A stretch of DNA of 64,000 nt. Origin: Limonium bicolor. Its lineage: Eukaryota; Streptophyta; Magnoliopsida; Caryophyllales; Plumbaginaceae. The notes under the pieces are model-generated. The model saw nothing but the letters and a program-made list of their open reading frames with translations, ran no database searches and had not been told where the DNA came from. Below, in pieces: positions 47,656 through 58,521 of this stretch; within the stretch, counting starts at the first letter, position 1; every line of letters begins with the position of its first letter. The translations under genes were made by a program, and so were the position numbers. The DNA is taken from contig CM041776.1 in NCBI GenBank assembly GCA_023374045.1, forward strand, positions 319,511,925 through 319,575,924, read 5' to 3'.

Positions 47656-47971
47656 ACAGAGGATATGTTGCCAATTTTTTTCCAAAAGTCTATCTGGGCT
47701 ACCTCATGTCTATACATGTTTAATTATGACATTTTGTGTGACATTGGTTGTTGACTATTTAATTTATATTATATAGACTCGGAAGAATGGTGGGTGTAAC
47801 CTACACCCTATGAGCTTTTTGTATACACTCACTCTACGAGGGACAAGTGAGGTCTCATTGTGCTTGTTTGTCAGAAGGCCGAAGACTATTCTGTAAGTAT
47901 TTCATTGTAACTGGCTTCTACAAATTTATAAAGAGAAGTTCTTAGTAATTATTTGTTATGATTAATGTAGG

Positions 47972-48290
47972 AGACATACAAACAACTGCTTGAAAATGCT
48001 ACTCAAGCTGTAGATAATAATACAGGAGAAGGCACATCTGAGAATGCGCAAGTTGCTCTGTTAGGAACCGTACACGTGCTGTTGGCGTTGATCAAGTCAT
48101 GTATGGAAGATGAGGTCTGAGATAGAGGTAGTGATGACTCGGAAATTTGATCATGCCCGTCGAGACTGTGAAGAGAAGATGATGGTGAATGTGCAGAAAA
48201 TGGTTGAGGAGCAATTGGCACAAATGATGCATGATGGCTCACGGGATGTAAGCTCGGGTAACTACAATCAAACACGGGATGCAAGCTGAG
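47972..48290 (+). pseudogene. C-terminal fragment of a TNPA-like protein
   Basis: The plus-strand frame ETYKQLLENATQAVDNN is followed, after frame changes, by EVVMTRKFDHARRDCEEKMM and VQKMVEEQLAQMM, a charged region likely to form a coiled coil as in the tails of CACTA TNPA proteins. It starts after an AG at about 47971, consistent with an exon. The long conserved domain is missing. Confidence 0.55.
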
Positions 48291-49032
48291 CTTGTGTCAT
48301 CTTTCAAAACATGTCAACATAATTAGATCGATGTTTGTTATATTCTCTTAATGAACAAGATTTAAGACTTTAGTTATATTTAAAAGTATTTGAGCACAGT
48401 CGTATGTTATCAATGATTGTGGTCAGTGTAACTTTTGTGTTCGGGTTGAATTTGTGACAGATTTTGTAAGTTCGAATTTGTTATATATATATATTACTAT
48501 TATATTTAGACATTTTGTCTCGTTTTTTCATTTTAGTATATAAAAATATAAAAAGTTATAAAAAATCATGTGTTTATAATGATAATAATTATAACTAGAT
48601 GAATAAGAATAATATAATTATAAAATACAATATATTAAATAATATATATATATATGAAATATAATAATATAATAGAGACGGAAATTTTGTCTCTAATATT
48701 GATACGGGATATAGGAATTGAGACAAATTCATTCATTCTCCAATTGAGATGGAATAGAGACGGAAATATCCATCTCAAAATTTCGGGTGGGGTTATACAT
48801 TTCCGACTCTATTGGATACGAAATTATTCCGTCTCTATTCCTTCTCCATTTAACAAATAGAGACGGAATAAGTCGTCTCAATTCCGTCGCCATTTAAGAC
48901 GGAAGTGACGATTCCGTCTCCGTTTTATTTTGCGATGACCCGTATAGAGACGGAACAAAGTCATCATCATTCCGTCTCTAAACCCGTTTAGAGAAGGAAT
49001 TGTCCGTCTCTAAATCGTGTTTTTTAAAAGTG

Positions 49033-52000
49033 GCTGCAGACGCCCATCAGAGGCAGCTGAGCTTGATACAGTTTACCATTCAGACTCTTGGTAAGCATAT
49101 CATCCAGCTGAGAAGAACTTGGAATATGCTGAACTCGAATCAACCCCTTCTGCAGTTGCTCACGAACATAATGACAGTCAACTTCAACATGCTTAGTTCT
49201 TTCGTGAGCAATAGGATTTGTAGCAATGAACACAGCAGACTTATTATCACAATGAAGAGGGATTGGAGTTATATCATCAACACCAATGTCAGCCAGAGCC
49301 TAGACAACCAAGCAAGTTCAGAAGTAACATTGCGCATTGATCTATACTCTGCCTCGGCAGAAGATAAGAAACAGATGCTTGTTTCTTTGCCTTCCAATAT
49401 AGGACAACCTCCGAATGAAATAAAGAAACCGCTAACAGATCTGCGGGAGATAGGGCAAGTTGCCCAGTCTGAATCACAGTAAGCAAGTAACTTGGTGTCT
49501 GAAGTCTTGTTGAACAATAGCCCGTGATTTAGAGTCCCCTTAATATAGCGAAGCACATGGAGAGGAGCAGAAAAATGATTCTGGCAAGGGGCCTTTAAGA
49601 ACTGGCTGAGTAATTGTATTGTGGAACTTAGATCCGGCCTTGTATTCGTTAAGTAATTGAGCTGTCCAAATGCGTCTGTAAGGCTCTGGATCAGACATCA
49701 GATCACCACATCAGGAAGCAATTTAATACCTCTCTAGAGGACTGGTAACAGACTTTAATTTGTTAACACTGTATTCTTCCAGAAGATCCTTGGCATACTT
49801 CCGTTTTGTCATCAACCCTCCAGCAGACGGAAGAAATTCCATCTCAAGGAAGTAATGTAATGATCCAAGGTCTTTAATACGAAATTTTGTGTCCATTAGC
49901 TTTCAATTGAGTGATCTCAAAATCATCATTTCACACAAAGCCACAAACCACTAGATCATCAACATACACTCCAATGTGCACAATGGAGTTTCCCGTTTTT
50001 TTAGAAAAGAGGGAATAATCATTGATAGAACAACTATATCCCTGTTCTCTGAGAAAATTTGTCAATTTTCCATACCATGACAGGATGCCTGCTTAAGGCC
50101 GTACAAAGAACGTTTGAGACGTCAGACCTTGTTAGAGTCTTCCTCCAATCCCTGAGGAAGTTTCATATAAATCTCTTCTGCTAAATCGCCGTGAAGAAAG
50201 GCGTTATTCACATCAAGCTGGTGAATAAACCATCCTTTCTTGACAGCTACAGAAATTAGGGCACAAACAGTCGTCATCTTCACAACGGGTGAAAATGTCT
50301 CTGTATAGTCGATACCGTATTTCTGAGTAAATCCGCGAACAACCAAGCGAGCCTTGTAGCGCTCAAGACTTCCATCAGCCTTGAGCTTTACTTTATAAAC
50401 CCATTTGCTTGTAATATCCTTTTTACCCTTTGGAAGATCAGCAATCTCCCAGGTACCATTACGATTTAACGCAGCAAGCTCCTCTTGCATTGCTGCCCTC
50501 CAATGAGGATTTTGATTTTCCTCTGTAAACGATCGCGGCTCAACATGAATATCAGTATGAGTACTCATATTACAGAAGGATGATAAGACAGAAACATCCT
50601 TTTCTCTTGTAATGTCTGTCAACGTGTAGAGGTTACTGGGATTCCCACTGGGCTTATCTAACCTGGTAGTTAGAACCTTAGTAAAAACATCAGGACTGTC
50701 TTCTGTGATAACTGTTTGTCCAACAAAGAAATCAGACAAGTAAGAAGGAGGATGACGACTTCTGCTTGACCTTCTTAATTGTTGTTCTGGAACAGTAGAA
50801 ACTTGTGTCAACTCAGTACTCATCTGCTCAATTTCATTAGTTCCAGTATTCATAGTGAATGTAGAAGTAGGAGTAGCAGGTGCCAACTGTAAAATGATCA
50901 AGGGTCTAGAGATCATGTCATCCCCATCATCAATTATCTGAGGCAAGACTGAAACATCTCCTTCTGTATTATCAGATGACGAGGCTTCTTTGAAAGGGAA
51001 AACCTGCTCAAAAAATACCACATCCCTACTATGAATAATTTTATTGTCCTCCAATCAACCAACTTATGCCCTTTACTTAGTAAACTGGGACCTAAGTAAG
51101 CACACCTGTATGCTCGTGGCTCAAACTTCCTCTTATGAGGATTAACATTTGCGACATAAGCCAAACAACCAAAAGTTTTAATCATAGAAAAACCAGGAAG
51201 TTGACCATGTAGTTCCTCAAATGGTGACTTTCCCTTTAGGACAGCAGATGGGACTCGATTAATAACACATGTAGCAATAAAACACTGTCACCACCACCCT
51301 ACCTCAAAGGCACACCAGATTCAAAAATACAGCTCTTGCTGTTTCCAAAACATGTCTGTGTTTTCTTTCGATAACTCCATTCTGCTGTGGAGTGTGAGGG
51401 CATGATCGTTGGTGAATTATTCCTCTATCTTTAAAGAACTTGATGAGCTCATTAGAGGATCCCAATTCGTATGCATTATCTGATCTGATAATTTTCACCT
51501 TTTTACTGAACTGAGTTTCAATTATTTTAACAAAATTCTGAAGCAGTTCAGTGGCTTCTGCTTTTTGTTTCATAAGATTGACCCATAAGCACCGAGTTTT
51601 ATCATCAACTATACTCAGAAAATACAGAAAGCCATCATGTGTCTTTTCATTACATGGACCCCAGACATCAATGTGCAACAAATCGAAAGGATCACTGCTT
51701 CTGTTTGAAGAAATAGGAAAGGGCAGGTGATGCCCTTTAGCTTTATTACAAGAATCACAGACAAACGTTTCTGTTATCTCACTTCTTTTTAGCAATCCTA
51801 AATCAAGGAGCTTCAGAAGGGGTATGTGGCCCAGCCTACAATGCCAGTATTTTGCCTTATTGCATTCTATATTATTACATAATCTTCTCCCATCTCAATC
51901 TGAGAGCTCTTCAGAAGGACATCCTGTAACTGAAATTCCTTGTTTAAAGGAACGCTTCCTTTGATTTTAACAGTTTGAGCTCTCCCATCTGGCATCGAAA

Positions 52001-52140
52001 CAGTGTGGCTGATTTCTAAAAACTCCTCATGATTGAAGAATTCTTTATTTCTAGTGAGATGATCTGTTGCTCCAGTGTCGAGGATCCAAATTCCAGAATC
52101 TTTTTTTTTTCTATTAACAGTATTTAAAGCAAAATGAATA
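49033..52140 (-). mobile_element. Ty1/copia gag-pol (PR, INT, RT, RNase H), broken
   Basis: Minus-strand domain order is copia-type. The protease motif WILDTGATDHL is near 52095-52063. The integrase zinc finger (WHCRLGH, then CDSCNKAKGH) is followed by the DDE core with HIDVWG, RSDNA and GVIERKH (51795-51304). RT starts in 51054-50122 ([42 protein letters not shown]). The catalytic YVDD is near 49955. RNase H has AYCDSDWAT and SSAEAEYRSM (49556-49269) and ends DDMLTKSLNGKLYQAQL near 49070. Frameshifts separate the blocks, notably at about 51300 and 50120. Gag is missing: sequence beyond 52140 belongs to another element. The 3' end continues on the far side of the CACTA insertion. Confidence 0.9.
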
Positions 52141-52395
52141 CTGTGGAGGGTGATTTTTCGGTATGAGGGGGGTCATCTGAATATGGTCTGACTGAAAAGC
52201 CTAGATCCTAAAATGTCATTCTGTGGAGGGTGAAAACCCGTTATTCTGGCATCCCTCAAATACCACTACTACATCGTCCGTCTTTCCCAGAAAGCTTAGG
52301 GGGAATGCTAGTGAGCACTAACACCCCGCTCTCAATGGGCTCCACGCGGACTTATGCCTCTATAAGGCGGAATTGACTAGAGTCGCCACCTAGTT
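52141..52395 (-). mobile_element. Short piece after the Ogre-like LTR, truncated
   Basis: Contains TGGCGACTCTAGTCAATTCC on the minus strand and then non-coding sequence up to the junction with copia at about 52140. CTGTGGAGGGTGA occurs twice (52141 and 52212). It could be internal leader or the last part of the LTR. Confidence 0.4.
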
Positions 52396-52984
52396 TGACC
52401 TAAGATACTAGGAAGGAAAGGAAGGGGGTTCTAAGAACCGTTAGTTGACTCTGAGGTTGTTCCCAATGGATAGGACTTATCTGGTCACGTCAGAGATTCC
52501 ATTGTGGGTTCGTACTGGGTTACACCCCTCAGAAGTGGCAACGACCACGACTTCGGATTGGTGCCCAAGGAAACCTCGGTCTCCAATTGTCAGGATTTCC
52601 TTCTTTCAAAACCTTATTAAAGAGATTCATTTAAAAGCCAAGGATAGGATTAGGACAGGAGGAGAGAAAACGAGTGGATGAGGTGAGCTTTTCTGCCAAG
52701 CCAGCACCATGAAGGGGAATTAACGAATTCGAATGAGTATGGAATGAAAGATTAGGTCTGATTTTGAGAGTTGAAGAAGTTGAGGGTTTGTGGGAGTTAG
52801 AGGGGATTTGAATGTTTGACGGACATGAATACCACCTTAGAGTGGGAAAAAAGGGGGTTTTTGATTGGAATGGGGTCGCACCCTATGTGGGTTGCCTACG
52901 TACTCAACTCCCTGTTGAGATCAGACCTTACGTAGTTCAAGTTTTTGGAGATGTTTGAAGTTTCGGATTTAAGGGGTAGTCTGT

Positions 52985-53160
52985 GAGACGCTTGGGTCTA
53001 TGAGACGCTTGAAACCTTGAGGCGTCGAAGTCTGTGAGACGCTCGAATCTGTGAGACGCTCGGGTCTGTGAGATGTTCGGGTCTGTGAGACATTCGAATC
53101 ATTGGGATAACAAAGTCTGTGAGACACTCGGGTCTGTGAGACGATACGGGGTTGTTTGGA
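52985..53160 (+). repeat. 18-bp minisatellite
   Basis: Units near GTCTGTGAGACGCTCGGG, about eight copies with substitutions. Related to the 26-bp array further on, which shares GAGACG and TCGAGTCTG. Confidence 0.85.
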
Positions 53161-53589
53161 GGTGAGGTGGTTGAGTGAAAAAAGGGATTTTGTTCGACGT
53201 GGGGTCGCACCCTGCGTGGGTTGCCTACGTACTCAACTTCCTGTTGAGATCAGACCTTACGTAGTTCAGACCTTTAGGAGGTTTGGGATTTTTGATGTTT
53301 TGAAGGAATTAGGGTTTTGAGCTTTTGGGTCTTTGAAGGGTCGAAGAGGTTTCGTGGTCATTTTGTGAGGTTTGACAAATTGTCGGGTTTATTTTGAAGT
53401 TCGAGGTGCGAAAAGTCTGTGAGATGCTCAACTCTGTGGGACATTTAGATTCTTGAAATGATGAAGTCTGTTAGACGCTCGGGTCTGTGAGATGTTTGAG
53501 GCTTGAAAGGGTTACGAATTTCAAGAGGTTCGGCTTTTGGAGGAGCTGAGGATTTTCGAAGTGTTTGAATTTGGTGGGTCTATTGAGAT

Positions 53590-54440
53590 GTTCGAATCTT
53601 TTGAACTGCGGAGACATTCGAGTCTGTTGAGCTGTTGAGACGGTCGAGTCTTGTTGAGCTGCCGACGGCTGAGTCTGTGGAGCTGCTGAGACGTTCGAGT
53701 CTGTTAAGCTGCTGAGACGTTCGAGTCTGTTGAGCTGCTGAGACGTTCGAGTCTGTGGAGCTGCTGAGACGTCCAGTCTGTTAAGCTGCTGAGACGTTCA
53801 AGTCTGTTAAGCTGCTGAGACGTTCGAGTCTGTTGAGACGTTTGAGTCTGTTGAGCTGCTGAGATGTTCGAGTCCGTGGAGCTGCTGAGACGTCCTAGTC
53901 TGTTGAGCTGCTGAGACGTTCAAGTCTGTTAAGCTGCTGAGACGTTCGAGTCTGTTGAGACGTTTGAGTCTGTTGAGCTGCTGAGATGTTCGAGTCCGTG
54001 GAGCTGCTGAGACGTCCTAGTCTGTTGAGCTGCTGAGACGTTCGAGTCTGTTGAGCTGCTGAGACGCTTGAGTCTGTGGAGCTGCCGTGACGTTCGAGTC
54101 TGTTGAGCTGCTGAGACGTTTGAGTCTGTTGAGCTGCGGAGACGTTCGAGTCTATTGAGCTGCTGAGACGCTCGAGTCTGTTGAGCTGCTGAGACGGTCG
54201 AGTCTGTTGAGCTGTTGAGACGGTTAGAGATTCGAGGAGCTTCAGTTCAAGACGTTTGAGTCTGTTGAGCTGCTGAGATGTTCGAGTCTGTGGAGCTGCT
54301 GAGACGTCCAAGTCTGTTGAGCTGCTGAGACGTTCAAGTCTGTTAAGCTGCTGAGACGTTCGAGTCTGTTGAGCTGCTGAGACGGTCGAGTCTGTTGAGC
54401 TGTTGAGACGGTTAGAGATTCGAGAAGCTTCAGTTCAAGA
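53590..54440 (+). repeat. 26-bp minisatellite with higher-order structure, about 30 copies
   Basis: The basic unit is GTTGAGCTGCTGAGACGTTC followed by GAGTCT. Blocks of units are themselves duplicated: a segment of about 100 bases starting near 53819 recurs near 53941 (period about 122). A composite ending GGTTAGAGATTCGAGGAGCT recurs at about 54222 and 54411. This is a stepwise, multi-level expansion. The minus strand stays open through it by chance of unit length. Confidence 0.92.
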
Positions 54441-54599
54441 CGTTTGAAGTTTCAAGGAGTTTGGGATTTATGATGTTTGGAATTATTCGGGATTGAAATG
54501 AAATTGAATTTGAATTGGGAGTGAAAAGAATTTTGAATTGCATTGAATCGAGCTTGGAAAAAGGGCCAGGTCAAAGTTGGGTCAACATTTTTGGTCAAG

Positions 54600-54970
54600 G
54601 TCAACATTTTTTGGTCACGGTTTGACATTTGTGGACTTGGTTTGACATTTGTGGACTTGGGCCGAATTTGGGCTTGAACTTGGGCCGATTCGGATATTAG
54701 GCTGGATATGAGTATGGGCCGATTTGGTTAATGGGCCGAATTGCATTTGGGTCCGAAATGGGTTTGGGCCTGAATTGGGTTTGGGCCCAGAATGAGTTTG
54801 GGCCCGTTGGGCTTGGGTCCAAAATGGGCTTTGGGCCTGATTGAGCATTGGGCCGAATTTTGAAGTGGGGCCGGGTTTTGAAATGGCCAGGCTTGATGAC
54901 GGGCCGGGTTTTGAGATGGGCCGGGTTTGGTGGAATTGGGCCCAGATTTGGAAGTTGGGCTTTGAAATCC
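54600..54970 (+). repeat. Degenerate TTTGGGCC(CGA) repeat
   Basis: Many short imperfect units around TTGGGCCGAATTTGGG and GGGTTTGGGCCTG, about 18-24 bases apart. Confidence 0.75.
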
Positions 54971-56049
54971 GATTTCTAAGATGGGCTGATTGAAATTTTG
55001 TTTGAAACTATTAGGAACTAGTGGGCTTAAGTCATGCCTGAATGAAATTATTTGGATTTACAATTGGATTGGATTTTATTGATTGTATATTTTACTCTGA
55101 ATAGGGGATGATTTGGAAAGTTTTAAGGAAAATGGGTATTCCTCGCATGGACCGTGTCTAGGACCCGTATGCATTGAGGACACCCCGAACCTAAAGCTTT
55201 TCTACAAAAGGGATGACCTATGGGCTAACTAGGGCTTCCTATTTTTGGGCCTCTGTATTGGGCTAGACCCAACAATTACCAAACTAATCTATACAAATGT
55301 AACATATGGTAGCAAACAATCATAAAATGGAAGTAAGAAAGCAAGAAAATCACAACGATATGGGTATATACATTATTTGTTTTCTCATCATCATTCATTT
55401 TTTTTTTTATCAAACAACGATTCAAATAATAATAATAATAAAAAAAAAGAGGCAGAAAACTTTAAAATCAATACAAAAGGCTAATCCCCGAAATTGACTC
55501 ATTATTCCTATATTGAGTTGCTAAATCATTTTTTTACCTTTTGTTTATAAACGCAATTGATAAAAATCAAGGCCCTAATACTATCTAATTACATAACTAA
55601 TGTCTAAGTCCAGGGATTTTAAATGGGAGTGAGGAAAACGTGGTCGAAGTGCACTGAGGGGCTCGACAGACTACACTTATCTTCTAGCATCATTATAACC
55701 GGAGACTAAACAACCGAAAGAAAGAAAAAACGATTCAAACACCCGTTTTGATGGAGGGAATTTTCATTCATTCATTTTTTTATCAGGTCATAAATACAAA
55801 GGCTTCGCTGAACAGGGATATGATGATTTTCTTCACGTTAGAGGACGCCAAACCGAAACAAAGGGCATACATGCTCGTACAGGTAGAGTAAACACAACAG
55901 AGGCATTTACAAAACTGAAATTTGACAGAATGAGAGCATGGTTTCATCATACAGAATAACACACTTAGCACGCAACACGCATGAAATCGAGTAGTGTTAG
56001 AATCGAGATTAAGACCAAGAAGGGATGATTTTCCCGATGACCGTGGTGG

Positions 56050-57400
56050 AAGTCCTACAAGGTTCGAGTGCAATATCCGGTGGAGTATGTAGGTGCGAGC
56101 TTCATTAACCGTTCGGGTTGCATACACGCCGTGAGTGAAGAAACTTGGGGAGATGCAGTAGCATGTACGTTGCTCCCTCACCAGTCGGGTTGCAAAACTA
56201 TTACGTGAAGAGAAGAAGGAAGGCGCAGAGTTAGTGTTCCTAGTTCGCCAGCGTGGTTACAAACTTACTGTCGGTGGAGAGAATACTGAGGTGCAGAGCT
56301 TGCACTTCCTGCTCGTTACTTGGTCCGACATGAAGATATGAAGAAAGGAGGTGTGGTTACTCTTGAACAGCACAGTGAAGGGAAACAGAGAGGTGGACTT
56401 GTATGTTCCTCGCTTGTCCGTGAAGAGAATGAAACTGGCTCCAAGTTCTTTTCATATGAGTTTGTTCGCCTGTTTTGGTTGCAAAATACCGACGTGCAGA
56501 GATGAAGCCGGTGCAGAGCATTTGTTCCTTGCTCATCGGTTTGAGTTGCAAAAATACGCAGAGTGAAGAGATGGGAGGAAGTGGAGTTGTGTGCTCCTTG
56601 TTCGTCAGTGGGGTGCGAGTACATTACGCAGGGAGAAACGAAGAGCTATATACGTCTGTAAATACGTGAAGCAGGCACAGGGCATGTATGTCTTCGGTCA
56701 CCAGTGAATGGAACGGAGACGCTGAGCTAGCTAGTACGCTCCTTGTTCTTCTGCTAAGCAAACGAAGGAGTAGAGCAGATGTATTCCTTGTCTTGCGTTG
56801 TTGGAGAGAAAGGAACAGAGAGGAGCACTGTGTTCCTTGTCACCGGTGACATTCGAAGAGAAAGAAGGAGAGGTGGAGCTTGTATGTCGTTTTGTTCGCC
56901 AGTTGGGTTGCAAAGTCATGGGTGGTGAAGAACATGAAAGCCGGTGCAGAGCCTGTACTCCTTATCGCTAGTTTGACGAGAATGAAGAGAGTATACATGG
57001 GTGTTCTTCTGTTCGATAGTGAGGTTGCAAATTACCGGTGGTGAATAATAACAGGGCTGGATGTATGTATTCCCTTGTTCGCCAGTTGGGTATATAAAAG
57101 ATGCAGAGCTGGTGTTCCTTGTCACCGGTCAGTCGAAGAGGAAGAAGGAGAGGTGGAGCTTGGAGCTCCTTCTCGTCGGGTTGGGTTGCAAAGCACCATG
57201 AACGGAGACAAGAAATGAAGGAGGCATGAAGCTCATCTGCTCCTTGCTTCTCCAGTGATGCGTTGAAGATAGTGAAAGTGAAATAACGGGCGTGTATGGG
57301 CTCCTCGTACGCCAGTCATGAGAAGGAAATGAATGAAGTGCAGGACTAGTGTGTTGTTTGTTTACCGGTTTGCTTGCAAAATTACCGTGAACGAATAGAA
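56050..57400 (+). repeat. Degenerate tandem array, period about 100 bp
   Basis: Recurring text CTTGTTCGCCAGTTGGGTTG, CAAAATTACCG, GTGAAGAGAAGGAAG and GAGCTTGTATGTTCCT appears in that rough order a dozen or so times with heavy divergence. Short frames on both strands across it are repeat artefacts. Confidence 0.7.
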
Positions 57401-57944
57401 TGGTGATGATCTATGGCGTGAATAAGGGAATGATGAAGATGTTGAGTTGTATGTATGTTCCGTGTTCGGGAATGAAGAGAAAAAAAAAAGACGTAGAGAA
57501 GGAAGAAGGCGTAGGGAAGGAAGAAGGCGGCTGATCGGGAGAGTGGGAAATCGATGAGGATGGTGGATGGACAGGGGTCAATGATCGGGAGCTCTGCGCC
57601 GGGTTCTGGACATCGAGGAATGAGGGAGTTGGAAGAAGGAGATGACCATTTTTCGGTGGAAGACGATCTCCAGTGGCCATTTGAAGACGAGCCGTCCGGA
57701 TTCCTCTCGAAGCATGCAGGCATAAGATGGAGTTTTCAAGGAAATCAGGCAACCGCCCATACTGTCATGTTTTGTTATCGCCGGTTTCAAAATATGCCCA
57801 TAGTGTCGTGTCTGATCGGCTCTTTCAAAAAAAGACCTGGGCTCTTTTAATGTCTGGGAGTGAAACGTTGGGTCCAACCAAGTGGGGCTGGGCTTGGTCC
57901 ACCGATATGGAAAACAAAAAATAAAAAACGAGCAATACTCTCAC

Positions 57945-58016
57945 TCGGATTCGAACTTGGCCAATCTGGTAACCCTCCCATGCGCTCTAACCAACTGAGC
58001 CATGATGAGTTTCGGT
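57945..58016 (-). other. tRNA-like sequence 1 in the Ogre-like LTR
   Basis: The minus strand reads TGGCTCAGTTGGTTAGAGCG (a perfect A-box with a GCTC/GAGC D-stem) and, about 30 bases on, AGTTCGAATCC (B-box). Spacing suits a tRNA body, but T-stem and acceptor pairing are poor. A pseudo-tRNA or tRNA-derived insert, not a functional gene. Confidence 0.6.
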
Positions 58017-58081
58017 AAACAACAGCAATAACAAACATAGAAGCTCTTTTGCGAGCTAAACAGAAATAAAAAGACCCCGTC

Positions 58082-58155
58082 CCTTGCCAGAAATCAAACC
58101 CGGGATCTGTGGGTTGCATGACGGGTACCTTAACCAGTTACACTATGTCGGATTT
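58082..58155 (-). other. tRNA-like sequence 2 in the Ogre-like LTR (Asp-like)
   Basis: The minus strand has TAGTGTAACTGGTTAAGGTAC (A-box region) and a T-arm CCGGG-TTTGATT-TCTGG that pairs over five positions with G-T wobbles, followed by CAAGGGACG. The order and spacing resemble plant tRNA-Asp, but the anticodon arm is not convincing. It lies about 110 bases from tRNA-like sequence 1, in the same direction as the LTR. Confidence 0.55.
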
Positions 58156-58521
58156 CAGTATGTTCATGCGAGAAAATAATAAAGAGCCCTAATTTCAACT
58201 GGATAACTCCTCTAAAAATGCTACGAGTTTAAAAGAAAGTATACAAGGAAAAAAAGAGAAGACTAATCTAATGGAATGAAATTATGGAATGTAAATAATA
58301 AGATAAGTAAATAAAACAAGATGAATGGGTTTAAAACCGGATTATTGTTGAAAATTTATTTTTTTGGAAAATCGTGTGTTTTTATGAATGCTTTGAAAAA
58401 GGTTATAAAATGACGGTTTCGTTATGGCACGCACGCTAATATGTTTTGAAAAAGAAAGGCGACGACCCCTCTTATTATTTCGAAATTTGCTTTTATGGGG
58501 TGAGAATTTTTGGTGTCTACA

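Larger units (their letters stand above)
45462..49032 (+). mobile_element. Non-autonomous CACTA element of 3.57 kb inserted in the copia element
   Basis: The left end CACTACTAAAAAACAGTGAT and the right end, reverse complement CACTTTTAAAAAACACGAT, both run on into TTAGAGACGGA. The 3-bp flanks are GCG and GCT, agreeing at two of three. Subterminal regions (45480-45790, 48670-49020) hold many copies of AGAGACGGAA in both directions, the sort of array TNPA binds. The only coding trace is a TNPA-like C-terminal fragment (47972-48290). No TNP2 is visible. Copia sequence resumes exactly on both sides. Confidence 0.85.
52396..58521 (-). mobile_element. Giant Ogre/Tat-like LTR (about 6.1 kb)
   Basis: On the minus strand it opens TGTAGACACCAAAAATTC at 58521, a start typical of Ogre LTRs, within disrupted gypsy integrase. 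At the other end a TGGCGACTCT primer-like motif lies at 52388 after AACTAGG. It contains two near-copies (52872-52945, 53203-53275) of GGGTTGCCTACGTACTCAA with neighbouring sequence, a recurrent Ogre LTR motif. Minisatellites fill 52960-54960, a degenerate roughly 100-bp repeat fills about 56050-57400, and two tRNA-like sequences lie at about 57945-58155. About 250 bases of further element sequence continue to 52141. No second LTR is visible, so it is a truncated or solo copy. The 3' boundary is uncertain because the primer-site match is short. Confidence 0.7.

Noticed and set aside
53895..54311. 138-codon repetitive Gln/Leu/Ser-rich minus-strand frame
   Set aside because: Read-through of the 26-bp minisatellite, with no start context or homology.
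53590..54440. Regularly spaced repeats resembling a CRISPR array
   Set aside because: The units are tandem without unique spacers, in a plant LTR.
57382..57877. Overlapping 99-113 codon frames on the minus strand
   Set aside because: They sit in the first part of the Ogre-like LTR, overlap each other in different frames and carry no motif.
57945..58155. Functional tRNA genes
   Set aside because: Acceptor and anticodon stems do not pair well; only promoter-box and partial T-arm features remain.
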